Below are positions 1-5,317 of a stretch of DNA of 5,317 nucleotides, in pieces. The translations under genes were made by a program, and so were the position numbers. Position 1 is the first letter of the stretch, and the number at the start of each line of letters is the position of its first letter. This DNA comes from Bacillota bacterium (GTDB lineage: Bacteria > Bacillota_A > Clostridia > Peptostreptococcales > Anaerovoracaceae): positions 1 to 5,317 of the forward strand of contig JAFTHD010000086.1 of NCBI GenBank assembly GCA_017457585.1. The letters are read 5' to 3'. Under the pieces are notes generated by a model that saw only the letters and a list, made by a program, of their open reading frames with translations, was not told the DNA's origin and made no database searches.

Positions 1-1237
1 AGTTCCCGTTCTCGTCCTTCCAAGGGGAAAGGTTGCTCCTACAGCCCATTACAGGGAAGCAGTTACCTTCCTTCAGTTCCTTCATCTTCTTTTCTGAAAT
101 ATAGTCAGGAACAAGTCTCTTAGCCGTGCACATTGCAGCCAGCTCGGTCAGATAGTAGTACGGTGAATCCTCGTGTATATTAGCCTCTTCGAGAACGTAT
201 ATCAGCTTCGGGAAGGCCGGTGTTACCCATATGCCCTTCTCGTTCTTAACGCCCTGGTGACGCTGCCTGAGGACCTCTTCGATGATCATCGCAAGGTCTC
301 TCTTCTCGCTCTCGTTCTTAGCCTCTCCCAGATACATGAACACGGTTACAAAAGGAGCCTGTCCGTTCGTCGTAAGCAGCGTAACGACCTGATACTGAAT
401 CGTCTGCACGCCCTTGCGGATCTCATCCTTAAGCCTCTTCTCAACGACTGTCGCAACCTGTTCATCGGTCATATTGATGCCAGCCTGCTCGTTTTCCTCA
501 CGAACGTTTCTCAGAATCTTATCTCTGCTGACCTGTACAAAAGGTGCCAGGTGCGCAAGTGAGATGGACTGTCCGCCGTACTGGTTTGACGCAACCTGCG
601 CAATGATCTGAGTCGCTATGTTGCACGCCGTGGAAAAGCTGTGGGGTCTCTCGATGAGCGTTCCGGTGATTACCGTACCGTTGTTCAGCATATCTTCCAG
701 GTTTACAAGATCGCAGTTGTGCATGCGCTGTGCAAAGTAGTCCGCGTCGTGGAAGTGGATGATGCCTTCGTTATGAGCATCAACTATATCTTCAGGAAGA
801 AGGAGTCTGTTCGTCAGATCCTTTGCAACCTCCCCTGCCCTGTAGTCGCGCATGGTGGAGTTAATGACAGGATTCTTGTTGGAGTTCTCCTGCTTAGCCT
901 CCTCGTTGGTGCACTCTATGAGGCTGAGGATCTTATCGTCTGTCGTATTCGACTGTCTGATGAGGGATCTCGTGTATCTGTACGTGATATATGCCTTGGC
1001 AACTTCAAAAGCGCCGTGGGCCATGATCTGGTGCTCTACCATATCCTGTACTTCTTCTACGGATGGTGATCTGCCAAGCTGTTCACAGTTGAGCACTACG
1101 CTCTCGGCAATTCTCTGGATCTGTACGGCCGTCATTCTCGTTCTGTAATCAACGGCTTCGTTTGCCTTGGTGATTGCAACGATAATCTTGGTAATATCAA
1201 AGTCTACCTCGGATCCGTTTCTCTTGATGATCTTCAT
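1..1237 (-). CDS. nrdD: Anaerobic (class III) ribonucleoside-triphosphate reductase, large subunit, N-terminal part; C-terminus outside window
   Basis: NrdD reduces ribonucleoside triphosphates to deoxyribonucleotides in the cytoplasm without oxygen, using a glycyl radical installed by the radical-SAM activase NrdG. Reading leftward from the ATG at 1237 gives 412 uninterrupted codons running off the window edge. Residues 1-90 form an ATP-cone, the allosteric nucleotide-binding domain (start MKIIKRNGSEVDFD, then an AHGAFEVAKAYITYRYTR segment). The catalytic domain follows, with a HFHDADYF segment, Cys175 in MHNCDLVNL and Cys399 in PVMGCRSNLSPW. These match the two active-site cysteines of the family (Cys79 and Cys290 in phage T4 NrdD); Cys399 would be the thiyl-radical residue. 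The Zn-binding cysteines and glycyl-radical loop lie beyond base 1 and cannot be checked. A purine-rich RBS (AGGAAG, 1241-1246) supports the start. The gene has its own promoter and an NrdR-like operator, so it is probably separate from the upstream methionine operon. nrdG is expected downstream but is not in view. Family assignment is very secure. Confidence 0.96.
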   Translation of the reverse strand, partial: MKIIKRNGSEVDFDITKIIVAITKANEAVDYRTRMTAVQIQRIAESVVLNCEQLGRSPSVEEVQDMVEHQIMAHGAFEVAKAYITYRYTRSLIRQSNTTDDKILSLIECTNEEAKQENSNKNPVINSTMRDYRAGEVAKDLTNRLLLPEDIVDAHNEGIIHFHDADYFAQRMHNCDLVNLEDMLNNGTVITGTLIERPHSFSTACNIATQIIAQVASNQYGGQSISLAHLAPFVQVSRDKILRNVREENEQAGINMTDEQVATVVEKRLKDEIRKGVQTIQYQVVTLLTTNGQAPFVTVFMYLGEAKNESEKRDLAMIIEEVLRQRHQGVKNEKGIWVTPAFPKLIYVLEEANIHEDSPYYYLTELAAMCTAKRLVPDYISEKKMKELKEGNCFPVMGCRSNLSPWKDENGN

Positions 1238-1284
1238 TTTCTTCCTCTTCTTCCTTTATATGTTAAAACGATTATTCTCATAAA

Positions 1285-1300
1285 TCACCATATATTGTGT
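1285..1300 (-). promoter_or_regulatory. NrdR box (candidate operator of nrdD)
   Basis: The plus-strand 16-mer TCACCATATATTGTGT matches the palindromic NrdR consensus (ACACWATATWTWGTGT) at 14 of 16 positions by my count. NrdR is an ATP-cone/zinc-ribbon repressor that senses dATP/ATP and represses ribonucleotide reductase genes. The site sits between the -10 element and the nrdD start, at about +8 to +23 of the predicted transcript, a sensible place for repression. The match and location are seen directly; binding by NrdR is inferred. The nrdR gene is not in the window. Confidence 0.8.
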
Positions 1301-1313
1301 GGGTACAGATTTG

Positions 1314-1342
1314 AGTATAGCATATGTTGTTGCTCCTAACAA
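1314..1342 (-). promoter_or_regulatory. Sigma-A type promoter for nrdD, with extended -10
   Basis: Read on the minus strand, a -35 element TTGTTA (1342-1337) is followed after exactly 17 bp by a -10 element TATACT (1319-1314), preceded by TGC to make an extended -10. The DNA upstream of the -35 (about 1343-1375) is AT-rich with several T runs, as in an UP-like region. Transcription would start near 1307, giving a 5' leader of about 70 nt. Element spacing and position ahead of nrdD are seen directly; activity is inferred. Confidence 0.8.
1317..1332 (-). promoter_or_regulatory. Possible second, degenerate NrdR box
   Basis: The plus-strand 16-mer ATAGCATATGTTGTTG matches the NrdR consensus at about 10 of 16 positions. 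It begins 16 bp after the stronger box at 1285-1300, so the centres are 32 bp apart, about three helical turns. NrdR operators are typically tandem boxes with 15-16 bp between them, which is why this weak match is listed. It overlaps the upstream part of the -10 element. Without the spacing argument it would not stand out. Confidence 0.4.
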
Positions 1343-1414
1343 TAAGTTTATCAAGAAAAACAAAAGAAAACATATTCCTGCGAAGCGCCATAAATCGGCA
1401 AATCGGAATGCAAT

Positions 1415-1443
1415 GACGCCCGAAGCAAATTGCTCCGGGCGCC
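1415..1443 (-). terminator. Inverted repeat after the metF-metH-zinc-ribbon operon, possible terminator
   Basis: The arms 1415-1427 and 1431-1443 pair around a 3-nt loop. In minus-strand RNA the stem is 13 bp with two G-U pairs and no mismatch; the plus-strand RNA would carry A-C mismatches at those two places, which favours function on the minus strand. It begins 13 bp after the stop codon of the zinc-ribbon gene, the right position for a terminator. The sequence after it (AUUGCAUUCCGAUUU) is only modestly U-rich, so it may be a weak terminator or an RNA 3'-end stabiliser. Confidence 0.55.
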
Positions 1444-1456
1444 CCATATCCTTTAT

Positions 1457-1903
1457 TTAGACCTTCTTGATGAACTTAAGATTGCAGTGGGGACATGTAA
1501 TGCTTATCTTCCCCAGACCTTTCGGCACTCTCAGCTTCTCGCCGCATGCAGGACACCTGAGTATCTTATGAGTCTTGTCCTTCTGCGGTTTCGTCCTCGC
1601 CTGGCTGCTGCCGTATCCCGTACCGGACCTGTAGCTGCCTGCGGCCTTCTTCCCTCTTCTGAAAGCCGCTGTGGCATCCAGGAATTTCTGATTTTCCTTA
1701 GCCCTTGCAGGATAGTTCCTCGAGAACATTCTGCAATATATGTAGATCAGGAGCAGTACTCCCAGCACCCTGAGCAGGTGCTTTGAAAGAAACATGTCGA
1801 GAACGAGCACTATGAGGCAAACTACGAGAAGGAACTTGTTCAGGCTGTCGTTCCCGTACCTGCCGTACATTATGCGCTGCATCCACATGTTAAATCGTCC
1901 CAT
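1457..1903 (-). CDS. Small membrane protein with C-terminal zinc ribbon, function unknown
   Basis: A 148-residue protein. A basic N-terminus with an RIMYGRYGND motif (10-19) precedes two hydrophobic segments at about 22-38 and 42-57, likely a membrane hairpin. Next comes a basic, Gly/Ser/Lys/Arg-rich linker (about 62-113) and a C-terminal zinc ribbon with Cys117, Cys120, Cys137 and Cys140 (CPAC, then CPHC 16 residues later) around a LRVPKGLGKI core. I recognise this architecture from unnamed zinc-ribbon proteins of Clostridia, but I know of no established function. Both termini are probably cytoplasmic (inference from the two segments and the positive charges). The start at 1903 overlaps the metH stop by 14 bp and has a perfect AGGAGG six bases upstream, which favours it over the in-frame ATGs at codons 6 and 8. 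It is probably translationally coupled to metH and is the last gene of that operon. A direct role in methionine synthesis is not supported by its domains. Confidence 0.88.
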   Translation of the reverse strand: MGRFNMWMQRIMYGRYGNDSLNKFLLVVCLIVLVLDMFLSKHLLRVLGVLLLIYIYCRMFSRNYPARAKENQKFLDATAAFRRGKKAAGSYRSGTGYGSSQARTKPQKDKTHKILRCPACGEKLRVPKGLGKISITCPHCNLKFIKKV

Positions 1904-4397
1904 TAAAAACCTCCTGGGCCGCCTCCACCGACTTCATGGCATCCCTGCAGTAGTAATCCGCTCCGATCTTCTCTGCAAAGTCCGCCGTGAGCACTGCACC
2001 GCCTACCCATATCTTGCAGTCAGGCTTTGCCGCCTTGACCTTCTCTATGGTCTCCGCCATAGCCGGCAGTGTAGTCGTCATGAGTGCGCTGAGCCCCAGC
2101 ATCTTAATATCTTTGCTTACGACCGTATCTACGATTACCTGCGGATCCACGTCCTTACCAAGGTCAATGATCTCAAAACCATAGTTCTCCATGATTACCT
2201 TGACGATATTCTTGCCGATATCGTGGACGTCTCCCTTTACCGTTGCCACTGCAACGGGACCTTGTGATACCTGAGTCTTGCCGCTCTTTTCCATCTGCGC
2301 TTTTACAACGTCAAAACCTGCCTGTGCAGCAGAGGCTGCCTGAATCATCTGCGGCAGAAATACGACGCCGTCCTCAAAATCACGTCCCACCTTGTCCAGG
2401 GCAGGAATGAGATAATCGTTTACGATGGTCATCTCGTCACAGGACTTGAGCAGTTCACCGACAAGCTGCGTCGTCTCTCCGCTCATTCCGTTTCCTACTG
2501 TATAGAATATATCATGTGCGGTAGAGTTTTTTGTTGATTGTGTGGATTTATCGTCGTTTTTTGATGATGTATTCTGATTCTCTCCACCGGCCTTATTTTC
2601 CCCTGCTCCGGAGGCGCTCATTCCGTCGCCCTTTGCAGTAATAACCGTCCCCTTCACCTCAACATTGCCGTAGCGCTCAATGTACTTGACCGAATGTTCA
2701 TCGATGTTGTGAAGCACGTGAAAAGCGTATATGGAAGCCATCATGTCTTCGCTTCCCGGATTGATGATAGGAAGGTCGAGCCCACACTCCATGGTCATGG
2801 TCAGGAATGTCCTGTTTACGATCGCCCTTGCAGGAAGACCGAAGCTTATGTTTGAAACACCGAGAGCCAGCTTGAGTCCAAGCCTTTCCTTTACCATCCT
2901 CATGGCCTTCAGGGTCTCCACGACTTCCTTCTGCTGTGCCGATACCGTCAGGGTCAGGCAGTCGATGATAACGTCTTCCTTCTTGATTCCGTAATCGAGA
3001 CATCGTTTCAGGATTCTCTCTGCGATTTCATAACGCTCCTCTGCCGTAGGCGGTATGCCGTTTTCGTCGAGGGTCAGCCCCACTACAGCAGCTCCGTATT
3101 TCTTAACCGACGGCAGAATCCTGTCCAGGACTTCTGCTTCACCGTTTACAGAATTCACGATGGCCTTACCGTTATATACTCTGAGCGCCGCTTCTATGGC
3201 CTCAGGATTCCCCGAGTCTATCTGCAGCGGTGCATTTGTAATGGACTGCAGCTTCTTGACCACCTTCGGCAGGAGCGCCACATCGTCGATCTGTGGGACG
3301 CCCACGTTTACGTCCAGAATCTCTGCTCCAGAACCCGTCTGCGAGACCGCCTGCTCGAATATATAGTCGTAATCTTCGTCGATCAGCGCCAGCTTCAGCT
3401 TTTTCTTTCCCGTAGGATTGATTCTTTCACCGATCGGCGTCACGTGGTCAACCGTAACCACCTTGTTTCCGCTGCACACCCTCAGTGCTCCCTTTGCAGG
3501 AGACGCGTCGAAGGCTTCGCCCACCTTCGGACTGCAGCCATCTGCCACCCTTCTGATTCCAGCGACGTAGTCGGGATCCGTTCCGCAGCATCCGCCCAGG
3601 ATATTCACGCCGGATTCCGCATAGCGCCTGATTTTATCCGTAAACTGTTCCGCATCCATCGGGTAGTCGCCCGTCATCGGGTCAGGAAGACCTGCATTCG
3701 GTTTTGCAAAGACAGGAAGTTGTGTGTAGCTGCGAAGTTCCTGAATCATGGGATAGATTTCCTCAGGCCCAAGGGAACAGTTGATCCCCATAGCGTCCAC
3801 GCCCAGTCCTTCCAGCGTAATGGCCATGGCCTCAAGGCTGGTTCCCGTGAAGGTTCTGCCGCCTTCTTCAAAGCTCATGGAGACCATAACCGGAAGATCC
3901 GCGTGCTCCTTTGCCGCAAGAACAGCAGCCTTTACCTCGTACAGGTCCGTCATCGTCTCTATGACTATGAGATCCGCCTTATCCTTGCCTGCGTCTACGA
4001 TCTCTGCAAAGGCATCGTAGGCTTCCTCAAAGAGCAGCGTTCCCATCGGCTCAAGGAGCCTTCCGAGAGGGCCGATATCGAGGGCGACGTACACGCTTTT
4101 GCCCAGTTCCTCTGCGGCGCGCCTTCTCGCCCCGTCTGCCGCTGTCATAACGTTCTTTATGGCATCTTCTATGCCTATTGACATGTGCTCTGCCGCGAAC
4201 CTGTTAAGGCTGAAGGAGGCTGCATACACGATGTCCGAACCGGCGTCAACGTACTTGTCGTGAACGCCCTTTACAACATCGGGGTTGTTTGCGATAAACT
4301 CCGCCGAATCGCCTTCGTATTCAATTCCCGACTTCTGCAGGGTTGTTCCCATGCCTCCGTCCAGAACGTAAACTTTGTTTCTTAAATCTAAACTCAT
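1890..4397 (-). CDS. metH: Cobalamin-dependent methionine synthase, short form without the activation domain
   Basis: This cytoplasmic enzyme moves the methyl group of methyl-tetrahydrofolate via cob(I)alamin to homocysteine, making methionine and tetrahydrofolate. Its 835 residues hold: a homocysteine-binding barrel (about 1-290; DGGMGTTLQ at 13-21, zinc ligands Cys207 in GINCS and Cys270/Cys271 in GGCCG); a pterin-binding barrel (about 315-580; PIGERINPTG at 321, DVNVG at 362, QIDSGNPEA at 392); a low-complexity linker (about 588-628); a helical cap domain (about 629-708); and a B12-binding domain (about 714-835) with D723-V-H725-D-I-G728, His725 being the lower cobalt ligand. The spacing DxHxxG-41-SxL(770-772)-26-GG(799-800) is canonical. 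The SAM-binding activation domain, about the last 330 residues of the roughly 1,227-residue E. coli MetH, is absent. The stop codon is clean and the next gene overlaps it, so this is a natural short form as in Thermotoga, not a truncation. An AAAGG RBS precedes the ATG. The gene follows metF by 33 bp. Confidence 0.96.
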   Translation of the reverse strand: MSLDLRNKVYVLDGGMGTTLQKSGIEYEGDSAEFIANNPDVVKGVHDKYVDAGSDIVYAASFSLNRFAAEHMSIGIEDAIKNVMTAADGARRRAAEELGKSVYVALDIGPLGRLLEPMGTLLFEEAYDAFAEIVDAGKDKADLIVIETMTDLYEVKAAVLAAKEHADLPVMVSMSFEEGGRTFTGTSLEAMAITLEGLGVDAMGINCSLGPEEIYPMIQELRSYTQLPVFAKPNAGLPDPMTGDYPMDAEQFTDKIRRYAESGVNILGGCCGTDPDYVAGIRRVADGCSPKVGEAFDASPAKGALRVCSGNKVVTVDHVTPIGERINPTGKKKLKLALIDEDYDYIFEQAVSQTGSGAEILDVNVGVPQIDDVALLPKVVKKLQSITNAPLQIDSGNPEAIEAALRVYNGKAIVNSVNGEAEVLDRILPSVKKYGAAVVGLTLDENGIPPTAEERYEIAERILKRCLDYGIKKEDVIIDCLTLTVSAQQKEVVETLKAMRMVKERLGLKLALGVSNISFGLPARAIVNRTFLTMTMECGLDLPIINPGSEDMMASIYAFHVLHNIDEHSVKYIERYGNVEVKGTVITAKGDGMSASGAGENKAGGENQNTSSKNDDKSTQSTKNSTAHDIFYTVGNGMSGETTQLVGELLKSCDEMTIVNDYLIPALDKVGRDFEDGVVFLPQMIQAASAAQAGFDVVKAQMEKSGKTQVSQGPVAVATVKGDVHDIGKNIVKVIMENYGFEIIDLGKDVDPQVIVDTVVSKDIKMLGLSALMTTTLPAMAETIEKVKAAKPDCKIWVGGAVLTADFAEKIGADYYCRDAMKSVEAAQEVFNGTI
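1910..1915 (-). promoter_or_regulatory. Strong RBS of the zinc-ribbon gene, inside the metH 3' end
   Basis: AGGAGG on the minus strand lies six bases before the ATG at 1903, within the last codons of metH. It fixes the start of the zinc-ribbon gene and points to translational coupling across the 14-bp gene overlap. Confidence 0.85.
2514..2636 (-). other. Low-complexity Ser/Asn/Lys/Gly linker within metH (residues about 588-628)
   Basis: Between the end of the pterin-binding barrel and the cap domain lie about 40 residues made almost only of Gly, Ala, Ser, Thr, Asn, Gln, Lys, Glu and Asp, with no predicted hydrophobic core. Part of the DNA (about 2520-2580) is visibly more AT-rich than the rest of the gene. 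The reading frame is intact and both flanking domains are normal, so this is an extended flexible tether between two modules that must move relative to one another during catalysis. Confidence 0.75.
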
Positions 4398-4430
4398 AAC
4401 TACCTTTTCACTTCACTATATTTAAAAGAC

Positions 4431-5297
4431 TTACAGAAGATCCTTCACCCCATCGTGCACAGCCTTAGCGACTTCCGCGTTGTTCATGGTATAGACGTGT
4501 ATTCCGTCAACCCCCGAGCGGATAAGGTCTCTCGACTGCTTTATGGCGTAGTCGATACCTGCCTGATACAGCCCTGCAGGGTCGTTTTCGTACTTGTCGA
4601 GCATCGCTGCAAAATCTGCCGGGATACTTGCGCTGGACAGTTTAACAGTCCTCTCCACCTGACTTTTCTTGACAATCGGCATGATTCCTGCTGAAATGGG
4701 TACGTTGATCCCCATGCTCCTCGCCTTGCCGATAAACGTGTAGAACTTATCGTTATCGAAGAAAAGCTGTGTTATGAGCACCTTTACACCTGCCCCAATC
4801 TTGTACTTCAGGTTGTTTATGTCCTCTTCGAGGGATCTGCACTCATAGTGACATTCAGGATAGCATGCTCCCAGAATTTCGATGTTCCCCTGACACTTTC
4901 TCTGAAGCTCGATTGCAAGCTCGTTGGCGTGTCTGAAGTCCTCCTTGTTCCTCTGACCTTCTACGATATCGCCCCTCAGCGCCATGATGTTCTCGATGCC
5001 TGCGTCCATGAATCTTTCAATCATGATTCTCACGTCCAGCTTCGTCGAGTTGACGCATGTCAGGTGAGGCAGCGGCTCAATGTCGTACTCGTCCTTTATT
5101 GCGAAAGCGATGTCGCAGGTCTTGTAACTGTTCAGTCCGCCGCCTGCTCCGTAGGTAACGCTTATAAAGTCAGGCTTACACTCCGTAAGTCCTGCGACCG
5201 TTTCCAATATTGTACCCATGGAAGCTTCCTTCTTTGGAGGGAATACCTCAAAGGAGAAGACCGGTTTTTTCTGTTCAAATATTTCTGGTATTTTCAT
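4431..5297 (-). CDS. metF: Methylenetetrahydrofolate reductase
   Basis: MetF is a cytoplasmic flavoprotein that reduces 5,10-methylene-tetrahydrofolate to 5-methyl-tetrahydrofolate, the methyl donor for MetH. The 288-residue product has the length of the bacterial single-domain form and one (beta/alpha)8 barrel. Family landmarks in order: FSFEVFPPK with Glu17, the expected catalytic acid; SVTYGAGGG (46-54); PHLTCVNST (77-85); ALRGD with Asp110 at the flavin/folate site; ACYPECH (144-150); ITQLFFDND with Gln177; GIMPI (204-208); and a C-terminal GIHVYTMN (265-272). The start is supported by an AGGAGA RBS (5305-5310) eight bases upstream. The stop at 4431-4433 is 33 bp before metH, with no hairpin between them, so the two genes are very likely co-transcribed. 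The electron donor (NADH or a ferredoxin-linked partner) cannot be told from the sequence; no metV-like partner gene lies in the window. A promoter or SAM/T-box leader, if present, would lie beyond the right edge. Confidence 0.96.
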   Translation of the reverse strand: MKIPEIFEQKKPVFSFEVFPPKKEASMGTILETVAGLTECKPDFISVTYGAGGGLNSYKTCDIAFAIKDEYDIEPLPHLTCVNSTKLDVRIMIERFMDAGIENIMALRGDIVEGQRNKEDFRHANELAIELQRKCQGNIEILGACYPECHYECRSLEEDINNLKYKIGAGVKVLITQLFFDNDKFYTFIGKARSMGINVPISAGIMPIVKKSQVERTVKLSSASIPADFAAMLDKYENDPAGLYQAGIDYAIKQSRDLIRSGVDGIHVYTMNNAEVAKAVHDGVKDLL

Positions 5298-5304
5298 CTA
5301 CGTA

Positions 5305-5310
5305 TCTCCT
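5305..5310 (-). promoter_or_regulatory. Ribosome binding site of metF
   Basis: AGGAGA on the minus strand lies about eight bases before the ATG at 5297 and supports that start. Only 20 bases upstream of metF are visible, too few to judge a promoter or riboswitch or to know whether another gene precedes it in the operon. Confidence 0.75.
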
Positions 5311-5317
5311 ATTGATA

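Noticed and set aside
1..60. nrdD might be a broken gene because it does not reach a stop
   Set aside because: The frame is open to the window edge and ends mid-domain in a well-conserved active-site segment (PVMGCRS), so it is cut by the window and not by mutation.
1256..1447. A 63-codon minus-strand reading frame with one hydrophobic segment, ending 18 bp before nrdD
   Set aside because: Its start lies close to the terminator-like hairpin, its Shine-Dalgarno spacing is too short, and its body contains the nrdD promoter and NrdR box in AT-rich, non-coding-like DNA. Hydrophobicity follows from T-rich sequence. A genuine small membrane protein cannot be fully excluded, but chance is more likely.
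1890..1903. Possible frameshift joining metH and the zinc-ribbon gene into one protein
   Set aside because: Both genes have intact ends: metH stops after a complete B12 domain, and the next gene has its own ideal RBS and start. The overlap is typical translational coupling.
3444..4181. Long plus-strand reading frame of 245 codons opposite metH, plus several shorter ones opposite nrdD, metH and metF
   Set aside because: They are antisense to well-recognised genes, encode Cys/His/Arg-rich products without known domains, and are explained by codon bias of the real minus-strand genes.
4839..4865. A CxxxCxxxC pattern in MetF (Cys145, Cys149, Cys153) resembling an iron-sulfur motif
   Set aside because: It lies in the conserved YPE-H barrel segment of MetF, is not the radical-SAM CxxxCxxC spacing, and similar cysteines occur in ordinary clostridial MetF proteins as I recall them. 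There is no other sign of a cluster.

Overview
The window looks like chromosomal DNA of an anaerobic Gram-positive bacterium, most likely a member of the Clostridia. It carries an oxygen-independent class III ribonucleotide reductase (nrdD), a short B12-dependent methionine synthase without the C-terminal activation domain, strong AGGAGG-type ribosome binding sites and a clostridial-style membrane zinc-ribbon protein. Coding DNA is of middling GC and the one intergenic region is AT-rich. The genus cannot be named from the sequence alone.

All genes lie on the minus strand, so transcription runs from high to low coordinates. From the right: metF (5297-4431, complete), a 33-bp gap, a metH-type methionine synthase (4397-1890), and a 148-residue membrane zinc-ribbon protein (1903-1457) whose start overlaps the metH stop by 14 bp. 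These three form an apparent operon. MetF reduces methylene-tetrahydrofolate to methyl-tetrahydrofolate, and MetH passes that methyl group through cobalamin to homocysteine to make methionine. The role of the zinc-ribbon protein is unknown. A GC-rich inverted repeat (1415-1443) directly after it may end the transcript.

The 219-bp gap between the zinc-ribbon gene and nrdD (1238-1456) is the main regulatory region. It holds the hairpin, a short 8-bp tandem repeat (1392-1406), an AT-rich stretch, a near-consensus extended -10 promoter (1314-1342) and a 14/16 match to an NrdR box (1285-1300), with a weaker second box 16 bp away (1317-1332). nrdD (1237 to the left edge) is truncated by the window after 412 codons, so its glycyl-radical C-terminus is not visible.

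I see no mobile element, CRISPR array, tRNA, rRNA or defence system. This is mostly housekeeping metabolism. The points worth a second look are the NrdR operator, the missing MetH activation domain, an unusual low-complexity linker inside MetH, and the coupled zinc-ribbon gene.
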